A DNA stretch of 64,000 nucleotides. Source: Plasmopara viticola (taxonomy: Eukaryota; Oomycota; Peronosporomycetes; Peronosporales; Peronosporaceae). Positions 12,077-24,600 of the stretch are shown here, one piece after another; positions within the stretch are counted from its first letter, which is position 1; every line of letters begins with the position of its first letter. Under the pieces are notes generated by a model. The model made no database searches, was not told the DNA's origin, and saw nothing but the letters and a program-made list of their open reading frames with translations. The stretch is from assembly GCA_001695595.3 (NCBI GenBank), contig MBPM02000065.1:1-64000 (forward strand). Reading direction: 5' to 3'. A program made the position numbers and the translations under genes.

Positions 12077-13740
12077 TTAATTTGCTGTTCGACGGAGGCC
12101 ATCGAACAAAGACGGGAAGCCAGAGTTGTGCTTAGAGGTAAACTGAATATTCGGCCGAATCAGCAGGTCCGTATTGTGATTCCTTGGGCTCCCATTGGCC
12201 ACTGCTGAGCCGGACAAGGCTGACAAAGCTTTTGGATATGAAGTTGATAACGTACCTGATGCAGATGCCATCTTGCTGCTACTGTTCTGTCCTGATGCAA
12301 TAGGCGACTTTTTAGGGAGCTCGTGCCGTAAAGGACATGCGCCTCCTTTAGGACAATACCCATTCGTGAAAGCTTTGCAAAGGTCCGCTGTGGCACTCAC
12401 TTTTACGTGGCGGTATTTACAACTTTCTCGAGTGCAAGCTCCACGTAAGAACATTTTGCAGTCCGGAACTTTATTCTGTAGTGCCACAAACAAAACACAC
12501 CGCAATTGGCAGTCAACACCACAAGTCTCGCTACCGGAGCGTGCTCGCACCACAATACGAGTACATGTCAGCAAATTTGATTGGGCTACCCACCTCATCA
12601 TGCTGATGCGACAGCAGGCACTTAGAGTCCTTGCATCCATTTTTTAAAAACTTTCGGCACATTCTCACGCGCCGACTGTCGTGGATAAATCTGCATTTAT
12701 CTTTCTTTTTGCAGTAGCCTGTTTCAGCATATTATGCACATGTCGAGGAACAACGTATACTAAACAATGTCAGCACTCTACTGCAGCACAGTGAGACTAG
12801 ATACTTGCCGAATCGGTGGAAAAAGGAGCAGTACTCTGTGCGGATTTGAGAAACATATTTCGTTTGAAACTGTTTGCTTCGAGCACGTTGCACGGTGGCT
12901 TTTGCTCGGATGAGGCTAGAGCACAAATGATTCAAAAATAAAGTAGCACTAACGCAATTCAAAATATACTTACGCAGCACGAGCAGCCCCGTTCGATGAA
13001 GTGATGCCCACCAACCTTTGCCTGTATGTGTTGCTTTCCTTGCGCTCTTCTGTAGAGCAACGTTTTAGCACCTTTCCTCCGTTCGCAACTAAATACTTCA
13101 CGCCACCAATATGAACGGATTCTGAATAGATGCACATTTATATAGCAAGCAAGGCGATCAAAGCAATACCAAAGTTTTAGCAAAGCGTTTAACTTACTAC
13201 TCTTCGAATTGGACACTGGTACAGGCTTTGCAGAGACAATGGCTTGTGGTACGTTCGGTCCTGTCGGCTTCTTCATTCCCGCTCGAACGAGACTGAATCC
13301 ACCCTTTGCCTTGGCGTACTCGCCGTCTTCCAAGCGCAGTATTCGCAACTGAATGCTCTTTCTTTTATTAGCCGCCAATTTTACCTGTCGAAAACAGCAC
13401 TTCTCAAGTCAAATGACATTCGCTCTAATTTCTGAGAGTCACGCACCGGCCTCTTTCGCGTCTTGTTCATCGACACAGACGATACTTCTCTACTTGGCGC
13501 ATTGTCGCGCCTCCAAACCTTATTTATGCTTCCACCAGCGACAGAACTTGGATTAGTGGGCGCATTAGGACCAGAGAATCGATTCCACGAGCGATTGACT
13601 GGTCCAGAAACAGCCTGATAGCGACCATAATTAGCCTGTTTAAAATGACGGTTTGTCGTCTTGGGCAATGCACTCTGTTGTTTGGCCTCCAGTAAGTTCT
13701 TCATCGCTTGAATCTTGGCGCGCAACGTCGCTTCTTCCAT
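12077..13740 (-). CDS. ZC3H3-like protein with tandem CCCH zinc fingers
   Basis: ZC3H3 (Smicl) acts in nuclear mRNA 3'-end processing and export. Reconstructed exons are 13740 to about 13385, an exon ending at 13198, 13121-12974, 12915-12809, 12718-12594 and 12475-12077. They encode IGGVKYLV, a typical motif before the fingers, and then four CCCH fingers. The first is C-X8-C-X5-C-X3-H ending CRFIH; the others end CLLSH, CKYRH and CPLRH. Intron 12719-12808 begins GCAAGT and ends ACAG, so it is a GC-AG intron; only that junction restores the first finger. The first intron (donor 13384) is unresolved between acceptors at 13293 and 13362. The start ATG at 13740 gives MEEATLRAK. The predicted product is about 409 residues, shorter than human ZC3H3 because the N-terminal region is shorter. 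The symbol is by similarity. Confidence 0.82.
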
Positions 13741-13828
13741 TGCACTCGCGTTCCGATTCCAACTCTTTTTCTGAACTGTGCTGCTCCCACACCTTAAGTA
13801 CGAGTTTGCTTTACCAAACTCCCATACT
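13741..13828. promoter_or_regulatory. 88-bp divergent intergenic region (ZC3H3-like / STX5)
   Basis: The start codons of the minus-strand ZC3H3-like gene (13740) and the plus-strand syntaxin 5 gene (13829) are only 88 bases apart. Any core promoters must therefore lie in or overlap this segment or the first exons. No TATA box was identified. A shared bidirectional promoter is inferred from spacing alone. Confidence 0.6.
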
Positions 13829-15201
13829 ATGGACCGAACGAGCGACTTCGTCGGCATTACGGTGCTATTCGAGACAGGCCAAGTGCGAACGCGCACGTAC
13901 CGTCCGATTTCCCGCGACGCGCGTCTGGCCCAGCAGATCTCGGACCAGCTGCGGCAGCAAGAGCTGTGTTTACGTGACCTGCAGGAGCTCGTGGGCAAGA
14001 AGTCTATTATCGGGGACGACCCCAGCGCACGGATTGCAACGTTGACTGATGTGCTTAAGAAAGAATTAGGTGCTGCCGAGCGAAACATTCACATGTTTCA
14101 GCAAAATGTGAATACAAAACATGGACGCCACCAGCAGCATCACCAAGCGCATTTTACAATTGTTTGTCAGTGTCTTAAGTCGCGCTGCGCAAAAAGCGTG
14201 CAAGCCTTTCACGTAAGCAATATTTTATGTGTAGTGGGCTGGAAAGACGATACTAACTAGCTAGTGATTGGACAATTCGTGTGTAGCAAGCCTTGCAGCA
14301 GCATACTGCTGCTATTCGTGAGCGTAGCTCGAGGCGCAGCAAGTTTTCACACGGAGGAGGCAATCCCATGGTACATATCAACGCGCCGTTATTTTCGCGC
14401 ACAAGTACAACGACGCTCAATGGTCATCAAGTACTCCCAACGAACAATGGAGTTCCTTTACAGCCGTTGCAAGATCGTCCGCCTAAACAATATACCGCTG
14501 GAGGTGATGTTCAGGCCCCACCACCCTCTGCGCCAAGTACGCAAAGTAACACCAATGCTCCTCATGGGCTTTTGCTGGTTACAGCTGTCTGACTTTATAT
14601 CTGCTTTATGGTGAACTTTAATAAAGATACTGCATCGATATTAAGTCCGCCGAGTCCTCAGGCGGGGCTTCGTCGTCGCGCTAATCTCGGAGCAAGTCCG
14701 TTTATGCAACATCGCCCAACACCTCAGTGGGGTGGTGCAGGGACGCAATTGCAACAATACCGCTCTCGTGAAGATGCTCAAACAAGGTACGATAATGCAA
14801 CGCAAGTGGAAAGCACAATTGTGGAGGTATGTCGATTTGCGAAATTAGGTGAAAGTTTTTTACTGCTTTATTGACTTTGATTGCGCATGTGTCTATTCAA
14901 CTTGATGTAGATAACAGGCATGTACACTCGAATGGCGACTATGGTTGCTGAGCAAGGAGAGGTGATCTCGCGCATCGATGACGACATGAATATAGCGTAC
15001 GTGGCTATAAGGTGTCCGCAGTGTGTGCGAATTTTCTGATGTGGCTTTACACTGTTAATTTTTTACAGTCAGACCAACGTGGAAGCCGCGTACGATGAGC
15101 TGCTCAAGCTATTCAAGATGGTGCAGGGCAATCGGTCTTTAATCCTGAAGATTTTCCTCGTGCTTATCCTCGTCATATTTTTCTTCGTCGTCGTCTTTTA
15201 A
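13829..15201 (+). CDS. syntaxin 5 (Qa-SNARE, Sed5)
   Basis: Syntaxin 5 is the Golgi Qa-SNARE for ER-Golgi and intra-Golgi fusion. Exons are 13829-14212, 14287 to about 14545, about 14627-14826, 14911-14996 and 15069-15201. Introns are 74, about 81, 84 and 72 nt; the second boundary is uncertain because a donor at 14537 is equally in frame. The N-terminal MDRTSDF resembles the syntaxin 5 start. The SNARE motif runs from VESTIVE through MVAEQGEVISRID, with the central glutamine, to NVEAAYDEL. It is followed by one C-terminal transmembrane segment (LILKIFLVLILVIFFFVVVF) that ends at the stop codon. The predicted length of about 353 residues matches the human protein (355). A proline/serine-rich linker replaces the usual variable region. 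Confidence 0.93.
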
Positions 15202-15374
15202 GTACAGGTTAGAGACCGTCTAGCAATAATACAACTTTTAGAGCCATTCTGATATTTCGCTGTAACGGTTGCTGCAAACTAGCCAATCAGGCACCTTGAC
15301 TAGCTATCGTGCACTGCAAGTGAGCCATTTAAAAACCAGCAGTCAAACCGCGCAAGAGCTTGAGGCAGGGGCTA

Positions 15375-16804
15375 ATGTTGGCTAAGGCCATAATGTCTGG
15401 GCTTCCAATGGGCAATTTAGACGACCGCATGGGCTTGTGGATCACGTACTGCGCTTTCTTTTCAAGCGGAGCAAGCTCCGTTGCCTTGTGGAGCTGCATT
15501 ACGTTGTGTTTGTCTCTCTTTGACGACAAATACCCAGAAGATCGTGTGAAATTTGTCTTTCCCGTCGTCAACATGTCTACGCTTCTGATTGTTTGCTTGT
15601 ATATGGTCATGGCGGGACGGCAACAACGTTTGGGTGTCAGGATGCACGGATCTCTGGCCACATATGCTCTTTTCATTTTAATGTTCCTGCTTGTCAACGT
15701 GATCGCATTGCACCATGACGTGGGATATCCACTGACATTGTTTGCGCTTATGTGTTCGACCGTCTCGTCAGCGGTTATGCAGTCGTCTATTTACGGACTG
15801 GGAGGAGTGTTCGGCCCCATGTTTATGCCATTGAAGGCGGTAAAGGCTTTGGTGCCGTTCTGATATCCGTAGTGAGAATTGTCCTCAAATGGTGCTTGGA
15901 GGGTGCTGCTACCAGTGACAAAATAGATCCTGACCAGCTTAAGTACAATGCTAAGTTGACGGTAGGTGTACTTTTTGGAGTGGCGCTGCTCGTTGTCACC
16001 ATAACGTGGGTGTCGTATTGGGCTCTGCTTCGTACAAGATTTGCTCAGCCGTTGCTGATCGAGTATGCACTGGTTCAACATGAGACGCCATTAATTTCGG
16101 CATTGTCACCTCTTTCCAGTCCTATAAGCCCAGTCAGACGATCACATGCGTTCTTTAGGGCGGATGAACAGAGTCCTTTATTAGCAAGCAAAAAGTACGA
16201 TAAAGGCACGCTGGTTATTCTCGAACACGACGCGAACGACGAGGAAAACGCCTTTGAGATTGGCGAGGAAGCGGAGAACCATGCTGCCGCCGCGACAGTC
16301 ATAAACGTGCTTCACACCGCGCTAAAACCCTTTTTTTCGCTGTTTTTTTCCTCCTTTGTTTACCTATCGTGCTTCCCCGGCATCGTCTCGATCACTCCAA
16401 CTGTAACCCTAAATTTGGGCGACTGGTATCCCATTGTGCTAGTCGGGTGCTTAAATCTGGGCGACTTCGTGGGAAAGAACCTGCCTGCGTATGGGTTGTA
16501 TTTCGACGTGTCGAATCTGCACCTCGCTTGGCCATTCCAGCTCTCCTTTCTCCTGTTTTTCATGGGAGCGCTTGTGCATCCTTTTGACGATATTGCGATC
16601 ATCGTGGCGGGATTTTTGCTAGGGTTAATTACAGGATACGTAGCTACATCGAGCATCATTCTTGCCCCGAACATGTGCTCTGAGTACCAAAGAGAAGTTG
16701 CCGGTATGATAGGTGGACTGAGTTCTATCATAGGACTCTACGCAGGATCATACAACGGCCTTGTACTGGAGGCGATTGTTCGGTACTGGATGGGAAGCAT
16801 TTAG
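15375..16804 (+). CDS. equilibrative nucleoside transporter (ENT/SLC29 family)
   Basis: This polytopic membrane protein has about ten hydrophobic segments and ENT-family features: an early DDRMGLWITYCAFF segment, the MQSSIYGLGGVFG segment, GKGFGAVLISVVRI and, in the C-terminal half, PTVTLNLGDWYPI and a GDFVGKNLPAY stretch. ENTs carry nucleosides or nucleobases across membranes. A long charged loop (about 16080-16300) lies between the halves, as is usual for the family. The frame changes once near 15825. Restoring one T in the TTT before ATGCC joins the conserved halves (GPMF to YAIEGG), so a base seems to be missing there. I chose the ATG at 15375; ATG 15393 is an alternative. The gene begins about 175 bp after the syntaxin 5 stop, in tandem. 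Confidence 0.85.
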
Positions 16805-19183
16805 CGGGCAGATACTGAGCTAGAGCTTGAAAATTGTTGTAAGAATTACGTATCCGTTTATGGCCTCCCAATTAATACATTGCTTATCCCATAAAACGGT
16901 CCATGTGAACTTGAGTGTATATTTTTTAGTTCCTCATCAAGTCCGAACCCATATCAGCGCCAGCCTATTGCAGACACATCACCCGCGCTTACCAAAAAAA
17001 TAAATTGTCAGTGTTTGTGCCGACGATTGCGCCTAACGACGTAATCGGTCTTGTATAGGTCCAATTGTCTAAGCACAAGTTTGCCCATTGCATTGGAGTC
17101 ACGTATGTGTGAAAAAATGCTTGTTCAATTGCCAGGTGTAAACTCTTTCAAAAAGTTTATCCTATAAAACAAGATGTCGATGGGTACCTCTTTTGCATGG
17201 AGCACCTCCGGACTTGTGCCTGTTGCTGTATATTTCTGCAGAACGTCAGCTGCAGCACATTTTTTAATTCTACAAACGCCGATTTTATCATGACGTACTT
17301 CATCGATTTGAACAGAAAATCGGTTCAAACTTTTTTTTGAACAAATAATCGCACAAACAGCTGCATCCTTCACAACTTGCGAAAAGAATGTTTTGAAAAA
17401 ACAGTATTACCACCGTGAAGACAACTACTTCTTTGCTGTGGTGCAAGACATAAGTCAAAACATTAAAGCTAGACGTGTTCACACCTAAAATATGACGGCA
17501 TGAGCAGGAAGTGATTGCGAGTGATAACTTTTTCAAAAGGGTTCCAGACAATTTTGAAATAAGATGCAAGCATTTGAACGCATAAGCAATTTAATCGCCG
17601 TCGTAATGCTTCCCTCTTTCAATATAACCTGAAACGAGACGCAAGTGATAGTATCGATTTTATGCCACTAGCTCCACCAGTAGATCTAGAGGAAGTTACT
17701 TTTGTACATCTCTGCACCTTCAAACTCGATTTTTTTACAAACGACCAAAGTGTATAAGAAAACAACGAATGTGTCCGAGTATTATTATTCCATTTACAAC
17801 TCGTTCAGTTCCTTTAAATCGAGTCAAAATGGTGCCAATTTTCTGTCAAGGCCAAACAAAGCGAAAAGCAACCACGCGTCCTTATGGCAGCGAGGACATG
17901 CAAAAGTTTGCTGCAACATTTCGAGGTAATTCGCGTACAACGCGATGAGGGAATGTACCGAAATTGGTCTGGATGACGTGAATCAACTTCATTAATTTGG
18001 TTTTGTCAAAAACTGCAAGCTAAAGTTGCTCCCATTTTAGTACTCGAAAACTGAGATATCGGCAGCATATTTACTGCTGCCACCAGTTCAAGAAATGTCT
18101 TGGTGTTTGCACAATATTTATCCGCTTGTATCCAATTTTTCACAATCATAGCATTCGCAAGTAAGGGTAAGTGCCTATTTTATAGCTTTTCAGGCTGATT
18201 TTTGTTATAAAAATCAAAGCTGTCGTCAGACACCGACGACAAAATCCATATTATTCCATGGGCTAATATTATCGACGTCAGTAGCTAGTCCTTGACATCT
18301 CACAAAATATGTCTCGCAGCCCTTGAAATATACGTATGGCTTTAAAGCAAATATTCTTCGCACTTTGGGATTTAAGGCCTTCAACCATAGAAGGCTTTTA
18401 TTAAACCTCTGCGCACAATTCGCGATGTCGTAATCCTTCACCTCACCCGCAGTTCATGTTGAGGTAAAAATATGCAAATAGGTAGTAAAATTCGCCATGA
18501 CATGAAGAAAAAGTTCACGTTTGCAAGATAATAGGGTTGGTGCCCGCATACTTCAGCTATACGAAATGTACACGCACTGATTTATGCTATTTGACTCATT
18601 AGATCCTTTGCTCTCCACCCGATCGTGAAGATGAGCTATTACCAACGCCTTCTTGTGTCACCATATCCCCGACCATTCTTGATAAAATCAATCGTGAGAA
18701 ATCAGGCCGCAAAAGTGGACCCAAATGTTGTAAAGTGTTAGCAACTCGACGTTTCGAGCAAGCTGCTTTGGCAATGCATGTCCGTTATACCCGACGAGCA
18801 CGGTGCGGTATGAAAAAACGAAGTGGCGAAAGAGCTGAGGAAATTAAAGATCGGGTACCTGGGAGTGAATGCGTTCTTCATACCTTGTGTTGGCAGCGAC
18901 TTCGTCGACGCAAAAGAGCAGCACGTCTGAAACCTTACGCCTTCTTTGTACGTCAAGCGATGTTTCAGCCGAAATTTGAACCTGGAGGTGAAGAACAAAA
19001 AAGTCTCTAGCATTCCAAAATAATGGATGGAGATATGTGCTCCAACAGGGCCAAAAGCTGCAACTTTCAATTATCCGCGTCAACCGCTGAGTTTTTACCA
19101 CCAAACTGTACATTTGGTGCACTTTACGCATATTATTCATTCAGCGGCTAGCCATGTAGTAAATCAAGTGCCATATACTTTCG
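16805..19183. other. intergenic, no supported gene
   Basis: This holds the 3' flanks of ENT and RMC1 plus about 2 kb of AT-rich DNA. Overlapping minus-strand open frames at 17125-17569 have coding-like length but no recognisable motif. The only stretch that stands out is the open frame at 18603-19010, listed separately. Confidence 0.5.
18603..19010 (+). other. 136-codon open stretch, possible exon of an unknown protein
   Basis: The frame from 18603 (after a TAG) to the stop at 19008 is uninterrupted for 408 bases, without an ATG near its beginning. It encodes a basic, arginine/cysteine-rich peptide with segments such as GRKSGPKCCKVLATRRFEQA and WQRLRRRKRAARLKP. I recognise no family. It could be an exon whose upstream partner I could not place, a decayed gene, or chance. 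Confidence 0.3.
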
Positions 19184-21622
19184 CTATGCAGCAAATCCAA
19201 AAGCCATCCTTAATTTTCCACGGGTACTTGGCAAAATTAAATTGTCCGGGAAAGGAAAGGTAGCGCTGGTAGCGAGAGTCGAAAGTGACGTTGTGTTAGA
19301 ACACTGCAATGTGGCAGGATCCCACACCTTCAAAAAAAGTAGAAGACTCCCCAGCATTTGCGTTACCTGTAATGATGAGCGGAGTTGCTTTGACGAAGTA
19401 ACTAAAGACATACAATTAGCCAAGAAAAGTAACGATAGCTTAGCAGCGGCATACCACGTACCCGATCGAACCAGCGAATCGAAAAATGTGACACCAGGAA
19501 TGATTGATGAGTCGCACGAGCTTAAACCAATATTTTTCCAAGCAATTTCAATAGCACGTTCTGTCTGACAAACACAAAAGTAGTGTGTGTGGTGCATCTT
19601 ATTATGATAAGCATAACCGGTCAGGGCATACCTGTCCGATATCCAAAAGAGTGCGGACTAAAAGATGAATCTCCTTCAAACGAAAGTACATATCCAGACC
19701 CACTTGCAGTAAGGCCGGATAGATTTCTCCTTTTCGAACCATCACGTCGGCAAGCTCCACAGAATCTGCAAGCACATGGTAGTGCAAGAACTGGTAGAGC
19801 TTTGTCGGCTCATCTAAAACTATAAAACACTCCGCGAGCGCCACATATCTAATACGACACCCATCTTTTGGCACAAGCACAGAGCATCGAAACTCTCACG
19901 TCGCACTTACGTGATAATGTCTACTGGCACCTCCTTTTCCCGTAGATTCTTGATATACTCGATCAGGCAGACGCTCAAATCACATTCTTTTACGACCTAA
20001 AGCAAGACGAAACACATTCCTATCGAATCGAACATAAAACTTTTCGCACGAGCAAACGCACATTCGCGTCTTGAAGCATGTCCCTCCATATATGGTCGTA
20101 AAATTCTGTTTGCTGAATTCGAAGGAGGCTTGTCGCGTTGCAAGCTCGTAGTTTTGTGTTTGTTCGCCCTAAATCAATATCATTTCTAAGCATAGACTCC
20201 GATCCACTCACAGCTTTATTCCTTTCACCGTCCTAAAGTACGAAAGCACATAAAAGTAAGACCAAACGTAGCAAGAAGATGCTGCAAACATACGAGCAAC
20301 AATATCTTGTTACGTCGCTCATTGCTGTCTATAGTTTTAGTTGTACTCAGTTGTCGCACAATTGTAGAAAGAGATGTTTGGTGTTCCAAAACGTAGCCTC
20401 GCACAAGCTTTATTACCAACAGCTTTGCTGTCTCATCATCGCCTCGACGTAGAAGAAATGGTATGATGTCGGGGTGATGCTCGCAGGTTTTGCAGATCTC
20501 GACCAAATTCAGCTGCAGCTTTCGTATTTCCACCTGTTTACTTTCATTAACTGGATATGATTGTTGTACGAGATTGGGGTCGTAAAATCGCCAACGGGTA
20601 AAACTTGGTGCAGCGATCTCATACTTTTGTCCTGGGGGCCGAAATGAGATTGGTAATGGTGCCGAGAAAGGATCGTTGCTATTTCTGTCGCATTTGATAT
20701 CAAAGAAGAAGCTGACCTTAAACTCTATACAGTGACAGACGAGTAAATTGTCCACGACTGAATACTCCAATGCCATTCCTGGTGGCAGCATAACGTTTAA
20801 TGAGCGCACACACGCCACCTTCGTACGTTCCACTAGATACAACAGCAGCTTCCTCGATCGAGTGTCACTATACACGACGTACATATCCCCATATAAAGTG
20901 ACAAGGTGAAGATCGGACTTGCTTACCGATTTGGCGAACATAAGCGCGGGAAGTTTTTCCGCTACCGATCCATGCAGCAAGAAAGGTACGACCTCATTAG
21001 CTCTCGATCCAGAGCTGACGAGCAGAACTCCATGGTTTGCGGCGTACCAGAAATCATGAACAAAAAGTCCAAACGTTCTGTTCAAAGTGCAACTGCGCCG
21101 TTTCTGGCTGACGCAATATTGTTCCAGCCCCAGCTTTGTAACAAGATATAAAGATTGCGAGCCCTTTGTCTTGCCTGAGCGTGAGCTCCAAATCACTCCG
21201 CCGTGTAAGATTCGATTGCCGACATTAGACCTACACAAAATCCAATGGGACACGCGAGTCGCGCAATGCAGAACCTGCACCTCAATATCGCTGCGCTGTA
21301 TGGCGAGATAATGACCGTCGACTGACAATTGTAGTAAAATAATGGATGGCATGCTTTTCGTCTGCACTGGACCCTGATGTTTGCCGCAAGTATCGGCTTC
21401 ACTAAAGTCGAAGAGAACAGTTGCGTTTTCGGGCGGAGAAAAGGTGGCCGTCGCGGCGGTCATTGAGTCGAGCGATGCATCTAACGGAAGCGTCTGCAGC
21501 TTCAGCGTACATGGGGACAAAAGCAACACAGCCTGGTGCACTGCATCATACCAGGCATGATAGCGTTCGCTCACGTAGGCAACGCCCCCGCGCGCGCTCA
21601 GATATAAATGGCCGTCGCTCAT
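19184..21622 (-). CDS. RMC1/Mic1 (regulator of the MON1-CCZ1 Rab7 GEF)
   Basis: RMC1 is a subunit of the metazoan MON1-CCZ1 complex, which activates Rab7 on late endosomes. Exons are 21622-20294, 20232-20041, 19996-19911, 19848-19632 and one starting at 19564. Introns are 61, 44, 62 and 67 nt, all GT-AG and all in phase. Family matches include HLVTLYGDMYVVY, SVVDNLLVCH followed by FFFDIK in the N-terminal beta-propeller, and LYQFLHYHVLADS with LLQVGLDMYFRL in the C-terminal helical region. The beginning (MSDGHLYLSARGG) is well placed. The 3' end is not resolved. After LVRSG (about 19455) similarity is lost, and a possible donor (GTACGT) has no acceptor leading to the expected C-terminus. 19184 is only the next stop in the open frame. 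The C-terminus may be truncated or lie in exons I could not identify. Confidence 0.82.
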
Positions 21623-24600
21623 CAGGAATCAATGTACATGTTTTCCGGTACAAAACGCGCGAAAACTTTAACCGTAAATCTGAATAAAACATTCCAAAAT
21701 TTGCCAAAACCAAAGGACGTGAAGCGCTTTCCTTTTGTTTGTCTTCATTTTGTGGTCCGCAGACATGTCCGTCTTCGGGCGATGAAAGAAATAAGGAGCG
21801 CCAAGGCTATGAAAGACTTCCAAGTTTATCACGTTGTTGTCTGAATGTAATGCATCGTCCAGAAACTAGGACGTTGTTAGACTTGTTATCAGACTCACTG
21901 GTCATACGAAGGAGCTTATCCGTAAGAAGAGGAAAGTCCGTAACAATTTTTCGGAGCCGAAACCCAGCCTAAATTGTCCTCATCTATTATGTCAACAAAG
22001 CGGGATTACAGGAAGGAGAAACGACAACAACCCTTGGTATACAGCACAGGTGGACGCAATGGCCAAAATCACCAATGCAGGGGGCGATGGGCTCACACCG
22101 CCGAATACCGACGCAAGTCGCCTTATCTTGAGAGGTCCTCTAACTCTCCCGACAACAGGTCCGGCGAGAAAGGAAGGGTAAGTCGACATGGGAACTTTCT
22201 GAACTATTCAGGCCATGGTACGCTCATCTACTGTAGCTACTTTTGCGTAGCTTCCGCGAGAAAAAATTAGATCTGATAAGAGTCATTAGTTCGGCACGAC
22301 CGTACGGCGGCGATGCCATGCTTCAAATTTTGTATCCGAATTTGATTTCAGATCCACTCAACGTCGTGAGAGCCTATTTTAGTACCCCGTCTCTCCGCAC
22401 CACGGCCCAAATAAAATACCTATCGTAGAGCCTTGTGAGCCCTCACCGGACATTGAACAAAGTACTTAACGTCTGCGAGAGTACAATTTTTTCGTTTTAT
22501 ACATCGGAAATACATCCGGAATAATTTGGCTTCAGGATATAACCGTGTCAAGTCTCTGTGCGCGGGAATGGAGTCACTCTCACCATGCAGTCATAAATTG
22601 CGGCTTAATTAAGAAGCGCACGTAATCCCGATTCGAAATTACGGTGGCCTTTGTCGAAGCCTGACAAATAGCCCCCACAAGCTTTAAAAGCAATTCACCG
22701 CAGCAATTGACGGAAGCCCACGGTAGTCGAAAAAGTTCTTCTGCTTCACTACGCACTTCACATGAAAGCGCCGCTGACCGATGTAGTCAAGGAGCGCCAG
22801 AGAGAGCCGCTTGTTGCGACTTCTTTACGAGAAGCAGCAAATAAACGAACGCGCTTGAGATAGAAAGTAATCTTAATTGCTACCAGTGCTTGAAACCAGT
22901 CCGTGGCTTCTTCGAGGCGACACGGACCCTTAAGGTCCTTTAGGAAATGTAAGTTTCTTTGGCCCCGTCACCCATCGATTCTGAAGCCAGATTGACCGCC
23001 GTTCGTCTATAAGAGCTGGTTAGAACACCCTTGAGGTGCTCGCCACGGCCTAAAGACAGCTTGGTCTGTCTTCCTAAGCATGCGCAAACGTAACGGCGCT
23101 ATACCTTAGTAGACAATAGTTCTTTTGAAGAGCTGAAGCGTCTCGCGGTCTCAGAACAGCTCGATCTGCCTTGCTAAGCATGCGCAGACGGGACAGAGAC
23201 GTGACTATCTGAACAATGGTCCTATTAAAGAGCAGAAGCGTCGCACGACCTGGCGTGAGAGATTAAAAAGGCTCACTAAGCCCCACAATCTCTGAAATGA
23301 GGGGTGACTATGCACACTGCCAGCCGCCATATATACCTTAATAGCATGGTTAAGCGCAAAGGTAGCCTTTTGAATAAGGGCTGGGAGATCGGAAGTCCTA
23401 ATGATTGCAAGCTACCCTGCGAAAAAAGCTGGGCGGATTGATATCGTTTTAGAAAGGTTAATGGTGCTAGCCAATCCATGCCTTTCCAGGTCCGATGATA
23501 CAATAAATCTTGTTTATGAATACAAATCTGCCCAACTATTCGTGATTTCTTATTTTCAACAATACTTTATTCTAAGAGACTGAGTAAATTGTCCCTGTGT
23601 TCATCCAAAATATGCTCATTTGTTTATGGGCAAATGGAATTGCAACCTTTGCCTCGCTAACTTCTCAGCCGATATTTGGCATAAGAATACTGGCCTCAAA
23701 GTAGAAACCTGACAGGAAAAAAAAATCTTCAATTCCTTACGTATCCAAGAAGCAATCCGGCTTCTCATGTTAGCGAAATCTTCTCTGCCCATTCTTTTAA
23801 AAAATTTAATACATGAGAGTCCAAACTCAACTTTCGATAACCTACCGGGTCATAAATGCGACGCTTCAGCACACCTACTGCACAGTGATTTTTGGCAACT
23901 TACAAAGCAGCCGAGGAACTTAATGCTTGCAAAGTGTGTATGGGTAACGGCGCAAAAAGGTCGAACAATTGTGTGATCCGACGTCTGAAAATCACCGAAG
24001 CATTTGATAGCCCTTGTAGCATCATTAGCCACCCTTACAGAAGTGAGAGATGCTTCATTACCCGAAGTGTTGTTAAGCAAATTCTAATTGTGCAAGTATC
24101 GCTGCACAGAACAGCTTATTATAAGCATGAACTACTTACTGCTTTTTTATTCCCTTCCGAACGTAAATTGTCGGTAATAAGTTCGGGCAATTCGACTCTA
24201 GCATCACGGTGAAGGCTCTACTGAGCTCGTATTGCTTTAGTGACAATGTTTAGCGCGGAAGTAATCGCGTGCTTATCCCCGTGTCCGGTTTAAGCATTGA
24301 TAATAAATTACACCTGGGCATTTTCCTGACATCGGATACTTTAAATTTTTGGATTCTTCAGAATTACAAAATATGGGCTTATCGTAAGCTGCGTACGAAT
24401 GGCATTCACTTGGAGTGAAGGGCTATAATGTGGATTATTCTTTCCAAAGCTTGTGTTTCTCTAGCCACGGCATGCCCAGGATCAAGTTATACTTGTCCAT
24501 GGCAAGAATAAGAGAGAAAAATTTTGCCTTAACGATCTTTCACTCAAGCGTTTTCCATACGATCGCCTTGCACATAAGAACACCTCTTACATCTCCTCGC

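Noticed and set aside
12732..12980. Independent 82-residue minus-strand ORF
   Set aside because: It is an exon of the ZC3H3-like gene with intron sequence read through at both ends.
19242..19568. Plus-strand 108-residue open frame starting MSGKGK
   Set aside because: It is antisense to the RMC1 3' region, and the start only resembles a histone by chance.
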